NCBI GenBank assembly: GCA_007922195.1
Contig: ML682092.1
Location: 1,141,721-1,205,720 of the forward strand
From: Podocnemis expansa
Lineage: Eukaryota > Chordata > Testudines > Podocnemididae
DNA: 64,000 nucleotides
Reading direction: 5' to 3'
Below are positions 22,965-33,054 of the stretch, one piece after another. The notes under the pieces are model-generated. The model had not been told where the DNA came from and did not search any database. It was given only the letters and a program-made list of their open reading frames with translations. Every line of letters starts with the position of its first letter. Position 1 is the first letter of the stretch. Made by a program: the position numbers and the translations under genes.

Positions 22965-23133
22965 GAAGCAGGGCTGGGGCCATATATGTGGCCAGGGGGC
23001 AGTGGCTGCCAGCCCTGTCCTGACAGGCTAAGGCTAAAAGAAGTTCCTGCCAATCGTGTTCTGTGGCATATAGACACCTAATAATGAATCCAAGCAGCAT
23101 CTCAAAGAAGGACATTTACTGGTAAGTAACCTA
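22965..23133 (-). repeat. Right terminal repeat of DIRS-like element 1
   Basis: Inverted copy of 17971-18125, ending in the tip GACATTTACTGGTAAGTAAC followed by CTAC. The next element begins at once with GTTGTCC. Confidence 0.75.
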
Positions 23134-23300
23134 CAGTTGTCCTTTGAGCGCTGCTCACATCATTCAGATACGGGTGTACATGCCAAAGCACACAGCTGTT
23201 TGGAAAGTCTTCAAGCTCAGCCTGTCAGGTCAGGGCACACAGCCAATGCTCCCTCCTCGCTGCGGCCATGGCTATATAGGTGCCTGTGACCCTGATCCTC
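23134..23300 (+). repeat. Left terminal repeat of DIRS-like element 2
   Basis: Starts GTTGTCCTTTGAGCGCTGC, then TCACATCATTCAGATACGGG, GTCTTCAAGCTCAGCCTGTC and GGCTATATAGGTGCCTGTGAC. The inverted partner is at about 29395-29590. CTATATAG is a TATA-like candidate. Confidence 0.8.
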
Positions 23301-23385
23301 CCAGTTTCTTTTTCTGCCATTAGCGCCGGTTCGGATCAGCAACAAACTTGCGATAACAAGTGCCTGTCTTTGTGTGAAATTCAAA

Positions 23386-23592
23386 ATGCCTGGGTTTTAG
23401 TCCTGCTTGGGATGCTTCAAGGCTTTCCCTTTGGACAATCCACATGAAAAATGCCTTGCCTGCCTCAGTGAGTCCCATCTTGTGGTGGAATGCCTGATTT
23501 GTCAGTCCTTTAAGCGGAGGACCCACTTGGACAGGGAGCCCCGCCTCAGGTCAATTTCAGCGAGTGGCTCTCCCTCTCCTGAGGACTCCTGA
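23386..23592 (+). pseudogene. DIRS gag N-terminal Cys-rich segment
   Basis: Begins MPGF, followed by a TAG stop where the sister element at 2165-2419 reads lysine. It then continues SCLGCFKAFPLDNPHEKCLA with cysteine pairs CLGC and CLAC and a later HLVVECLIC. The conserved cysteine and histidine order in both copies suggests a zinc-binding domain. It ends at a charged KRRTHLDREPRLRS segment. Expression would need read-through of the stop, so I treat it as broken. Confidence 0.65.
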
Positions 23593-24326
23593 GCGCAAGC
23601 ACCTCTTCAGATCCCTGGTCAGCTCAACGATCCTCGGGGCCAGGCTCGGACCTCCCCATGGTGCTATCTCCTCCGTGCCAAGCTCCCTGGTCCCAGGGCA
23701 ACTCCACCACGGTGCCAGGGGTTTCAGCAGTGATGCCCTACCCTACACTGCTCCACTCAGTGCCTCGCAATCCCCTGGCACCAAAGAAGAAGCCAAAGGC
23801 GGTGCCAACATCACCCGTGTCGGCCGACTCAGCACAGGACCCAGCACTGTTATCATCAACTCTGGCTCCCGGTTCCAGTCCGGCACCAGCAGCATCCAGC
23901 CCAGCACCAGTGGTACCCAGTCAGGCACCCAGATCCAGCCCACCATTGCTATCCAGCTCAGTGCTGGTATCCAGCCCGGCAATGTCCAATCCCCCTCTGG
24001 TACCACTACCTGGGACAGAGGGAAGGCTAAGGGCTCCTTTTTGCTGCTCCTCCTTGGAGCCACCACTACCGAGTTCCCAGCTGTCGTGGGATGAGTTCCC
24101 GCTGCCCTACCCCGAGGACCACTTCTCCCCACCACCAGAGGTGCGTCCTCAAAAGAGGTCCCGCAAGTGCTCACCATCACTGGACACCGGAACATCCAAG
24201 AGACCTCGGGGGCAGAGGGAAGTGTCTGGGTCCCCAACCTGTGCTAGTGCAGTGCCACTGCCCTTAGCGGGACGCCGCTTACCTTCCAGGCAGGAAGCCT
24301 TAATGAGTGGCCCCTACAGTGGCTGA
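23593..24326 (+). pseudogene. DIRS gag proline/serine-rich linker
   Basis: The frame beginning at 23658 is a 222-residue stretch dominated by Pro, Ser, Ala and Val with words such as SSPAPVVPSQAPRSSPP, then KKPKAVP and a basic RPQKRSRKCS near residue 175. It has no globular domain. The basic cluster could be a nuclear targeting signal, which is inference. GGCACC and GGTGCC repeats in the DNA match those at 1920-2130 in the first element. Confidence 0.55.
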
Positions 24327-24328
24327 AT

Positions 24329-25296
24329 TTGGCAGCTGACGATGACCCATCTTGTTATGCTCAGTCGTCTCCGCAATCTCCAGAATCCTCGGACTTCTCA
24401 GGCGACAAGCCCGACCCCAACTCTACACAATGGGGTAGATCCCGAGCTCACTCTTCCTCTTCATCTGATGAGTGCTTGGTGGACACATTCACCAACCGCG
24501 AAGGGGATCTTCACGTTGAACAGGATCTCCTGTGGCATATGGCAGCAAACCTCAAATTGAAGTTGGGAGTGGTTCAAGAGGAAGATGATTCCCTCTTCGA
24601 TGCATGCTGTAGAGCCCCTCCAGCAAGGGTCTTGATTCCCCTACACTCTGGGGTATACCACATCATCTGGAAACGGTGGCAAACACCATCCTCGTCCCTC
24701 CAGTGTCCAGGTTTGTGGAGAAGACATACCATGTCTCCCCAGAAGGGTTCTCTTTTCTGTTTCAGCACCCCATCCTGGGATCCCTAGTGGTGGATGCCAT
24801 AAACCAGAGGGAGAGACAGGGACAGCTGAGCTCTATGCCCAAAAATAAGGAGGTGAAGAAACTCAGTCTCCTAGGAAGAAAAGTGTACTCCTTGGCTGCA
24901 CTGCAGCTGCGCATCTCCAATCATTCAGCCCTGATGACATCCTATATTTGTAACCTTTGGGACGCCATGCGGAACTTCCATGCTGCTGTCTCCAAGGAGC
25001 ATCTCAGGGATTTCAAAGTGCTGCTCGAGTAAGCGGAATGGGCATCCAGGGACGCTTTGACAGCAACCTGGGATGCAGTGGATACAGCTGCCCGTATCAT
25101 GGCCTCCGCTGTTGTCATGCACCGCTCGGCCTGGCTGCAAGGCTCGGGCCTATCTACTCAGATGCAGCAAATCATTTGGGACCTCCCATTCAAAGGCCCT
25201 GACCTCTTTGCCCCATCTACGAACACCCAAGCTCCATGGCATGAAGGACTCAAGAGCCACACTCCTCTCCCTGGGAATTTATGCCCCACAGCCTAA
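24329..25296 (+). pseudogene. DIRS gag-like domain
   Basis: An acidic entry (SSSSSDECLVDTFTNREGD) leads into EQDLLWHMAANLKLKLGVV. A 2-bp deletion near 24692 shifts the frame, and the domain resumes at 24712 with SRFVEKTYHVSPEGFSFLF, LLGRKVYSLAALQLRISNHS and MRNFHAAVSKEHLRDFKVLL. An in-frame TAA at 25030-25032 follows, then ALTATWDAVDTAARIMASAV and IIWDLPFKGPDLFAP. The same TAA is present in the inverted copy at 26207-26972, while the 2-bp deletion is not. Confidence 0.75.
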
Positions 25297-26206
25297 CAGG
25301 CATTCACTGAGGCCCCACCAGCAACTCCAGCAGCAGCTGCAGCAAATAAAACAGCAGCTGCAACTGCATAGCCAATTCCCGAGATCCCTTCAGTTTCCCC
25401 AGTGCCAGCTTGGGGACCTGGACAGGGACAAGGCTCGCCCAGGGAAAGGGGGAAAACTCAATGCCTCACAGTCTGGAAGGTGTGGCCAGAGACCCGAACG
25501 ATCCTCAGGCTGAGAACATTTTTGATGGTCATCACGAGGTCAGTGCTCCCAAGTACCTGCTTTTCCCCCACAGACTGCAACATTTCACCCGCCAGTGGGC
25601 CCACATTACATCCGACCAGTGGGTCCTCGACACGGTGGCACAGGGGTATCACATCCAGTTCCTATCAATCCCTCGGGACAGAAAACCGCCCCCTTGTGTC
25701 ACTCTGGGAAACCAAGAACCGTCACATCGACTTAAAGCCGAATGCCAGAAGCTGCTTTCCATTGGGGCCATAGAAAAGGTCCCCAAGTGGAAGCAGGGCA
25801 AGGGATTTTACTCCTGATACTTCCTGGTTCCCAAGCCCAATGGGGACCTTGTGACCCATCCTAGACCTCAGAGCATTAAACAAGTACATAAAGAAACTAA
25901 AGTTTTGAATGGTTTCCCTGTCCCAGATAGTTCCCTGCCTGTCCCAAGGGGACTGGTTCACTGCCCTCAATCTAAAGGATGCCTACTTTCACATAGCCAT
26001 CCATCCCCACCACAGATGATTCCTGAGGTTCATTGTGGGGCAGAATCACTACCAGTTCCCTGGCCTCCCCTTTGGGCTCTCTCTGGCCCCCAGGGTGTTC
26101 ACAAAGTGTATGGAACCACTCGCTGCTTTCCTACACAGTAAGGGAGTAAGGATTTATCCCTATTTACATGATTGGCTCATAGTCGGGAAGTCAGACTACT
26201 AGGTGA
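25297..26206 (+). pseudogene. DIRS reverse transcriptase, N-terminal two thirds
   Basis: A glutamine-rich entry (about 25310-25370) precedes the polymerase. Visible blocks are HITSDQWVLDTVAQGYHI, LLSIGAIEKVPKWKQGKGF, then after a stop YFLVPKPNGDL, ILDLRALNKYIKKLKF, WFTALNLKDAYFHIAIHP (the motif A aspartate is in LKDAY), YQFPGLPFGLSLAPRVFTKC, and VRIYPYLHDWLIVGKS. The catalytic pair, YLDD in this family, reads YLHD here, so the first of the paired aspartates is lost. Stops at 25815 and 25857 and later ones confirm decay. At 26207 the frame runs into an inverted gag copy. Confidence 0.85.
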
Positions 26207-26972
26207 AGCTCCACGTTGGGTGTTCGTAGATGGGGCAAAGAGGTCAGGGCCTTTGAATGGGAGGTCCCGAATGATTTGCTGCATCTGAGTAGATAGGCCT
26301 GAGCCTTGCAGCCAGGCCAAGCGGCGCATGACAGCAGCGGAGGCCATGATACGGGCAGCTGTATCCACTGCATCCCAGGTTGCTGTCAAAGCGTCCCTGG
26401 ATGCCCATTCCGCTTACTCGAGCAGCACTTTGAAATCCCTGAGATGCTCCTTGGAGACAGCAGCATGGAAGTTCCGCATGGCGTCCCAAAGGTTACAAAT
26501 ATAGGATGTCATCAGGGCTGAATGATTGGAGATGCGCAGCTGCAGTGCAGCCAAGGAGTACACTTTTCTTCCTAGGAGACTGAGTTTCTTCACCTCCTTA
26601 TTTTTGGGCATAGAGCTCAGCTGTCCCTGTCTCTCCCTCTGGTTTATGGCATCCACCACTAGGGATCCCAGGGTGGGGTGCTGAAACAGAAAAGAGAACC
26701 CTTCTGGGGAGACATGGTATGTCTTCTCCACAAACCTGGACACTGGAGGGACTGAGGATGGTGTTTGCCACCATTTCCTGATGATGCGGTATACCCCAGA
26801 GTGTAGGGGAATCAAGACCCTTGCCGGAGGGGCTCTACAGCATGCATCGAAGAGGGAATCATCTTCCTCTTGAACCACTCCCAACTTCAATTTGAGGTTT
26901 GCTGCCATATGCCACAGGAGATCCTGTTCAACGTGAGGATCCCCTTCGCAGTTGGTGGATGTGTCCACCAAG
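26207..26972 (-). repeat. Inverted duplicate of the element's own gag, inside the reverse transcriptase
   Basis: The minus strand here repeats 24475-25231 with only scattered differences. It carries EQDLLWHMAANLKLKLGVV, SRFVEKTYHVSPEGF and the AVDTAARIMASA phrase, and the same TAA stop. The minus frame 26414-26971 is open for 185 residues because it lacks the 2-bp deletion found in the forward copy. It replaces roughly 25-30 residues of the reverse transcriptase between VGKS and LGLCINREKS. Forward and inverted copies form an inverted pair with about 1 kb between them. Confidence 0.9.
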
Positions 26973-27411
26973 TCTTTGCTGATATTTGGGCCTCTGCATA
27001 AACAGGGAGAAGTCCAAACTTCAGCCTTCTCAGGACATAGAACTCATAGGGGCACGACTAAACGCTTGTCAGGGTACGGCATCCCTGCCCCTATCAAGAT
27101 TTCAGTCCATCTGCACCATCATTGCAGAACTGCAGGCGCCAAAGGTCACCACAGCGCACTGTTGCATGCAGCTCCTAGGCCATATGGCTGCCGCCACCTC
27201 AGTAATTTGGACAGCACGCCTGAGGATGAGGCCATTCCAGCTCTGGTTTTCCACGGTGTTCCAGCCGTGGAAGGATCCCCTGGACAAGGTACTGTCAGTT
27301 CCATGGGACCCCCTAGAATCGCTTCAGATCTGGAGGGACCACCATTTTTCAATGGAGGGCATTCCATTCAGGGAGCATAGACCCTCAGTGACCCTAATCA
27401 CAGATGCATGA
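26973..27411 (+). pseudogene. DIRS reverse transcriptase, C-terminal part (thumb) to RNase H start
   Basis: Resumes with LCINREKSKLQPSQDIELIG, the typical block after the YLDD motif, and runs open to VTLITDA at 27411. QLLGHMAAATSVIWTARLRM and FQPWKDPLDKVLSVPWDPL are connection-region words common in DIRS polymerases. The first RNase H aspartate is in ITDA at the end of this frame. Confidence 0.8.
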
Positions 27412-27724
27412 GACTTGGGGTGGGGGCGCCCATATCTCCGGGGGCCTATCCACACAAGGCCTTTGGTTCCCCGTGGACAGCATGCTTCACATGAAAGAAC
27501 TACGGGCCATCAGATTGGCCTGCATGGTCTTGCTGGACAGGGTTCAGGGCAGGATAGTCCAAGACCTCATGGACAACACAACAGCCATGTTCTACATGAA
27601 CAGGTGGGGGGGGGGTTCGCTCCTCGGACCTTTCCGAGGAAGCGTCCAAACTCTGGCAGCTGGCTACAGACTGCCACTTCATACCAGTAGCTGCCCACTT
27701 ACTGGGAGTGGACAATGCCCTTGA
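27404..27724 (+). pseudogene. DIRS RNase H
   Basis: Starting from the aspartate in ITDA (previous frame), the next frame reads WGGGAHISGGLSTQGLWFP, then HMKELRAIRLACMVLL with the catalytic glutamate, and QDLMDNTTAMFYMNR with the next catalytic aspartate. D-E-D spacing fits RNase H. The shift between frames falls in GGGGTGGGGGCG at about 27417, and a second shift falls in a 10-G run at 27606-27615. It would remove RNA from the RNA/DNA hybrid. Confidence 0.75.
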
Positions 27725-28254
27725 GGACTCACTCAGCAGGAGGCCCTTAGCGAACCACAAGTGGTCTCTCCACGATGAGGTATTTTCCCTGCTGATAGAC
27801 AAATGGGAACCCCCTCAGATAGACTTATTCACAACACAACAGAACCGCAAGTATCCTCAGTTCTGTTCTCTCCGGGGTCAGGAGGATGGTTTGCTCAGCG
27901 ATGCCTTCCTCATCAGTTGGGCGGCGGTCCTGATGTATGCCTTCTCACCAATTCCTTTGATACTGAGGGTGCTCCTGAAGACTGGCAGATGGACCACACA
28001 TTATTCTGATAGCCCCGGATTGGCCCAGACAACACTGGTTCCCGCTCCTGCAAGACATGTCCATAAGGATCCCGCTCTGCCACCCTCTGCGGGCAGACCT
28101 CCTGACTCCAGACTCGGGGTGCCTCTGGCACCCAAACCCAGGCCTCCTACATCTGACAGCCTGGATGATCTCTGGCTCAATGAGCAGGAGAGACACTGCT
28201 CGGACAGGGTTAGAAAGGTCTTGGTTCGTAGCAGAAAACCCTCCACCAGATTAA
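27618..28254 (+). pseudogene. DIRS region between RNase H and recombinase
   Basis: The correct path uses the frame with SEEASKLWQLATDCHFIPVA, then VDNALEDSLSRRPLANHKWS and PPQIDLFTTQQNRKYPQFCS. It then changes frame near 28000 to LRADLLTPDSGCLWHPNPGL and LHLTAWMISGSMSRRDTART. DIRS elements often carry a methylase-like domain around here. I see no clear DPPY-type catalytic motif, so I do not claim one. Confidence 0.65.
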
Positions 28255-28259
28255 CATAG

Positions 28260-29230
28260 ACGGCCAAATGGAAACGCTTCTCCATGTGGGCCCGTGGCGA
28301 AGGTATAGACCCTGTCTCAGATCCAATCCATGTAATTCTGGACTATTTACTGGACCTCAGAAAGAAAGGCCTCTCTCCATCCTCACTCAGGGTCCACCTA
28401 GCGGCCATCTCAGCCCTTCATGAGAGGGTGGGTGGTGCCTCATTTTTCTCACATCCTATTTCCATGAGATTTCTAAAGGGAGTAGACAAGGTTTTTCCAC
28501 AGCTCCATGTCCCCACACCCCAGTGGGATCTGAACTTGGTCCTCCGGGGTCTAACAGAGCCACCCTACAAACACATGAACTCAGCCATCCAGTTGGTTCT
28601 GTCATGGAAAATGGCCTTCCTAGTGGCCATTACTTCAACCGGAAGGGTTTCAGAACTGCGTGCCCTTTCTTTGGAACCCCCGTACATGAGGTTCCACCTG
28701 GACAAGGTTGTCGTTTGTCACCATCCTTCTTTTCTCCCGAAGGTTAGCACCCCGTTCCACATGAACCAGGAAATCTGTCTACCAGTATTCTTCCCTGACC
28801 CTCAGGTCATGGGGAACCAGAAGCAGTGGCACACCTTAGATGTGCGGGGAGCACTCTTGACTTACAGTGAGCTCATGCAACCCTTCTGCAAGACCTCTTA
28901 ACTGTTGGTGGCAGTCGCTGAACACATGAGGGGACATCCAGTCTCCTCTCAGTGCATCTCCAGATGGACTGTGAACTGTATCAAGGACTGCTATGGAAGG
29001 TCAAATATGCCCCTCCCTGAATCTGTGAGGGCCCATTGTACTAGGGCTCAGGCATCTTCTGCAGCCTTCCTCACCACGGTCCCGATCCAAGAGATCTGCA
29101 GGGCCACTACATGGTCGTCGATACATACCTTCATGATGCACTACGTCATTGCCCAACAGGCGAGAGATGATGCCACTTTGGGCAGAGCTGTACTCATTCT
29201 GGGTGGACTGCAACTCCTCCCACTATGCTT
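28260..29230 (+). pseudogene. DIRS tyrosine recombinase, single stop
   Basis: This enzyme would integrate the circular DNA by site-specific recombination in the nucleus. The N-terminal core-binding part (KWKRFSMWARGEGIDPVSD, LDYLLDLRKKGLSPSSLRVH) is followed by the catalytic domain. The first arginine is in ITSTGRVSELRALS. The H-x-x-R box reads AHCTRAQASSAAF, and the final tyrosine is in HTFMMHYVIAQQ. All parts share one frame. The only break inside is the TAA at 28899-28901, just before LLVAVAEHMRG, and another stop lies immediately upstream (28257). It is the least damaged DIRS domain in the window. Confidence 0.85.
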
Positions 29231-29265
29231 GGGTACGGCTAGCAGTCACCTGTATCTGAATGATG

Positions 29266-29350
29266 TGAGCAGCGCTTGAAGGAGAGCGGTTGGTTACTCA
29301 CCAATAACCATCCTTCTTCGAGATGGGCTGCTCACATACATTCAGGCCCC
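29266..29350. repeat. Internal complementary region of DIRS-like element 2
   Basis: AGCGCTTGAAGGAGAGC (complement of the left tip) is fused to GGTTGGTTACTCACCAATAA and CCATCCTTCTTCGAGATGGG (complement of the right tip). It immediately follows the recombinase. Confidence 0.8.
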
Positions 29351-29394
29351 TCCCACCGTCCCCGCCATCAGAGTTGGCAAAGATATATGGGACT

Positions 29395-29590
29395 TGAAGG
29401 GTCAGGGTCACAGTCACCTATATAGCTGCGGCTGTGGTGAGGAGGGGGAGTTGGCTGTGTGTCCTGACCTGATAGACTGAGCTTGAAGACTTTCCAAACT
29501 GCCATGAGCTTCAGCACGTACACCTGTATCTGAATGTATGTGAGCAGCTCATCTCAAAGAAGGATGGTTACTGGTAAGTAACCAACCGTT
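29395..29590 (-). repeat. Right terminal repeat of DIRS-like element 2
   Basis: Inverted partner of 23134-23300. It includes GGTCAGGGTCACAGTCACCT, CTATATAGCTGCGGC and GAGCTTGAAGACTTTCC, and ends in the tip GGTTACTGGTAAGTAACCAAC. Confidence 0.8.
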
Positions 29591-30992
29591 CCCTCAAGAA
29601 CTCACCTGCTCTCTAGTGTCCACTTCCTTTTATTCCTATCTATACATGGGATGGAAACTAATGGAAGGCACGTTTCAAAGCAAGCAGATCAGTAAAGCCA
29701 TAGGATGACCCTGCTGGCCACACCTTAGGGGACGAGGGGGAGGAGGCGAATTTCCCTGGACTGAGAGCAGGAAATTTAGCCGGGTTTCCTGGTGCTGCAG
29801 CAGACTGTATCGATTTAGATTGCTGATTCAGCTCTTGAAGCAGGGGGAAGAACCAAGGACGAGCCCCTGAGGAGCACCAATGGCAAGGGCGTACCAGCAC
29901 TGGCCAATCCCTAAAAACACACCTTAAGAAATCATGGAGAACGTTCTTCCTCCCAGGATCCAGGTGAGCAAGTTCCAGCCTTTCCACGTGCCTTAGGGGA
30001 AGGCGAAGCATTTGCACAGCAGAAACTTTGCTTTGGGCAGCCAGCCATCATGCCCTACTGCAGGCTTAACTCCTCTCTTAGAGCTGGGAAGTTGAAACTG
30101 GCATGCCACTGCCCCCCCCCCCGCACACTGCCCAGCCAGAGGGTTCTGGTTCCTTACGAGCTCACAGCTCAGGGACCCTCAGTCTCTCCTCAGACAGCCC
30201 CTTGCTCTCATTTGGGATTGACTCAGACGTGACTTCTTAGGAATTCATGGATCTGTGCTTTTTCATCCTGGAACTAGGCTCCCCCTTTTTGGGTAGGATC
30301 TCTGCTCCACTTCACTCTGAGGGCAAAGGAGGCTGTCAAAGGAGCCCAATGCAATAAGGTGCCAAGAGTCCAATGGAAATCATTGGGGGATAGCTCCCTC
30401 TTCCCTTAGTCCCAGTCTCAAGCTGTTGAACTGAGGTGACTTCTCCACCCTGAGGGGTGAGAGGTGGGCTGGGGACAGACAGCCCTGGGGGTTTTCCTGT
30501 CAAGGAGTCCTCACTCAAGGCAGCTGTGGGGTCATTAGGCAGACTGTGGCAGTGGAGGATTCCCTCACCTCTTGCTTGTCTGGGATCTGCCTCTTCCCCC
30601 CCAAGCGGAGCTGAAATGATGTAGACCTCGCTGGTGAAATCATGTAGAGCGCTGTCAAGCACTCTTGCACTTCACTCGTAGTCTTAATTGAGTTCCTTCT
30701 TTAGTTGTGTAAATCGGCAAGTAGAGACCTCGATGTAGATTTAATAATTGATTCATAAGTTAGTCTGCCTTGATCCTTTCCTGGTGTGATGGAAGCTTGC
30801 GCTTAGCGTTTAACTTCATTTAGGTGGGGTAAATAAATGACTCTCGGAAAACAGACTTATTACCCTTTGAAGTTTAATTGGATTTATTTATTTCAGAATG
30901 CCTTGATTGGCTGAATCTTCTGCAGCCCCTGATTTGAACCAATGAACTTAGGTTTACCCTGTTGAGGAGGAAAAATAGAGTGCCACATATAC
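29591..30992 (-). repeat. Unclassified repeat, copy D (inverted)
   Basis: Read on the minus strand it follows copy C (14369-15909) nearly end to end, finishing with AAGGAAGTGGACACTAGAGAGCAGGTG and CTTGAGGGAA at the junction with the DIRS-like element. It extends to the words GTGGCACTCTATTTTTCCTCC shared with copy A at 5580. Confidence 0.65.
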
Positions 30993-31918
30993 AAATGGCA
31001 CAGAGTCATGTTCTATGTGGTTAGGTCGACAGAGCGTCTGCAGAGACACAGCATCTCTTTCATCCACTGTCTTTCAGAAGCCTTCCCATGATCCCCCTGC
31101 TGACAGTATAATGGATACAGGTACTTCAGGTAAAGGCACTCTATGCTAACAGAAAGAGCAAAGGACAGACAGACACAAATGATGAAATTACTGTACGCTG
31201 AAGTAAGTTAGGTCAACCGACTTTTGTAGAGTAGACATCTCCTGAAAATAAGCAGTGGTGAAAGGGTGTGTTCTGTCCTCTACACAGATGCCTAAGCCTC
31301 CCTGTGATGGTGGTTTCATCAAGTGACTCCTCAAATATCACTTACAGCCAGAGACATGCTGCAGCTCCTGTCATCCTTCTGTCTCTGCTGGAGCTTGTCC
31401 AGCAGCTGCCACAGCATCTGCCTGGTGAGCTGTGCTTCTTCACCCAAGACCTTCCACATGGCACATCTGCAAATCGAGAAGGAAGTCAGGCCTTCCCTGC
31501 TTGGCCACCTCTTGACTGTACCAGCCAGAGGTGTGGAATGCTGTCAGAGGAGACACCCATTGTTGCAGGATATCTGAGCAGAGGCAGTCTCTTCAGTGAG
31601 TTCTCTATCTTCCTTTCCCCTATGATGTCATTGTGACTGCAAATGATCTCCTATCTTTTCAGTCTCCTCACAATGTAGTTAGCACTTACTGGGAACCAAC
31701 TGACCTCTATTGTACTGTTCCACTAGTGTCAGTCCTAAGTGATTTGACTGAAGTCTTTGCAGTTACTGTGGCTTTTCAGTGAGTTAGTCTAGACCCAGCA
31801 TTTCTTAGAATCATAACATGGAAGGCCTGGACTTCTTACTGAAATGTCATCTCACCCAGTTTCCTGAACTTATAGCAGTACCAAGCATTATCTAAATCAA
31901 TGATTCTGTTTGCTACCC
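30993..31918. other. No gene seen
   Basis: I recognise no element or conserved frame. A stretch at 31320-31640 has two overlapping frames of 84-122 residues with a leucine-rich, signal-like composition (LQLLSSFCLCWSLSSSCHS), but there is no supporting second copy. Confidence 0.35.
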
Positions 31919-33054
31919 TGTCATGGGATACACATCTGTCAACCCCTGGGCTATGATCAATATGATTTTTTGCTCACTTTTGCACTTTGAGTGTATGGTT
32001 TTATGCCAGTTATACCATAAACTCAAACATGTTCTACAGCAGGGGTCTCCAAACTTTTTCATCTGAGGGCTGAATCTGCTTTTACTTAATTAGTAGCAGG
32101 CCTGACCCCTGACCTACCTGCCCACTGGCTCCTTAACCCCCTTTCCCAACTTCCCCACTGGCTTCCAGATTCCCCGAGAACCTCCTCCAACCCGCCCATA
32201 GTTTGGAAAGCTGTGTTCTACAGGATTGTTACAGTCTTGTTATCTGCAGCATCATGTATGTTTCCATGGCTCAGGACAGAAGGGAACCAGTGAACCTGTT
32301 TTGCAACATCATCTAAATATCCAGGGTTATACAGGGGTGGAGAAGTGCATGACAAAAGAATCACCTCTGCACAGAGATGGAGCGTCAGTTGAGAGAGGAG
32401 ACTTGAAACAAACTGAGACAGTTAGAACTTAGAGAAGCTGCTGGCTTGTGGCCAGGGAAACACTGTCTTGCAAGCAACTGCATGATACAGAGCCTATCAC
32501 CAGCCAGGAAGGCCCAAGGTGGCTAAATATCAGCAGGAGGCAGTTTAGGAGCAAGAATGAGGAGATAGACCAAAGACTGACCTTGGAATAGTATTAGTAG
32601 AATAGAATGTATCTACCTTTTATCTGCATGTGGTTATTTCTAACTGTTTCATCAAAATGATTGTGCATTGATTTGCTAGATACTCACTTTAAATCATATC
32701 CTAATCAAAAAAATTAGTATTTGTTTTATCTAAAGCTGTGTGGACTGTAGGGCATGTGAATGAGGGAGGCTGGACACAATCCATTTCAGTGTGACATGGT
32801 GGATGTGAGACTGGGGTGATTGGGAGCAGTCCCAATCCCTGTAAGACAGAAGCTCCCACTGTGGTATCTGGAACTGGTGGTGCTCTCTAGGGTGCCCATT
32901 AGCTTCCTGTGACTGATCACATGCAGGAGGCTGGTGTAGACTGACATAGGAGTGAGTGGTCGCCTGGCAAAGCAGAGCGAATCAGGGTTCAGTAGTGGAT
33001 ATCTGGAGCATCACAGTGGCAAATTGGACCACAGTTGAATAGCAGTCTGTTACA
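31919..33054 (+). mobile_element. Solo LTR, same family as 58596-60193
   Basis: Begins TGTCATGGGATACACATCTG and ends CAGTCTGTTACA. It parallels the 58.6-kb LTR through GGCTATGATCAATATGATT near the start and GGCTGGACACAATCCATTTC, GGAGTGAGTGGTCGCCTGGC and AATCAGGGTTCAG near the end. Flanks TACCC and CCCCC agree only partly, so the duplication is weak. A small hAT-like element sits inside at 32038-32213. Confidence 0.65.
32038..32213. mobile_element. hAT-like MITE, 8-bp duplication TGTTCTAC
   Basis: Left end AGCAGGGGTCTCCAAACTTT and right end AGTTTGGAAAGCTG form an imperfect inverted pair. TGTTCTAC stands at 32030-32037 and 32214-32221. Length 176 bp, no coding sequence. The 8-bp duplication is the hAT signature. 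Confidence 0.8.

Larger units (their letters stand above)
17971..23133 (+). mobile_element. DIRS-like element 1, degenerate
   Basis: Bounded by inverted terminal repeats (17971-18120 and about 22965-23133) and carrying an internal complementary region at 22822-22893, the hallmark layout of DIRS elements. It has a gag-like domain at 19727-19990 but I could not find reverse transcriptase, RNase H or recombinase motifs in the 2.8 kb that follow. It is therefore either very decayed or a non-autonomous derivative. It abuts the next element with no spacer. Confidence 0.75.
23134..29590 (+). mobile_element. DIRS-like element 2, full-length but mutated
   Basis: The most complete mobile element here. 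In order it holds a left terminal repeat, gag (23386-25290), reverse transcriptase (25500-27090, interrupted), RNase H (27380-27720), a linker or methylase-like region (27708-28254), tyrosine recombinase (28260-29230), an internal complementary region (29266-29350) and a right terminal repeat. Several frameshifts, in-frame stops and a 0.76-kb internal inverted duplication make it inactive. No target-site duplication is expected for a recombinase-mobilised element and none is seen. Confidence 0.9.

Noticed and set aside
27708..28254. N6-adenine methylase domain of the DIRS element
   Set aside because: The position is right, but I see no DPPY-type catalytic motif and the frame is broken, so I leave the function open.
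31268..31636. Small secreted-protein-like gene with a leucine-rich start
   Set aside because: There is no second copy, no splice or promoter evidence, and two overlapping frames compete. Chance ORF is the simpler explanation.
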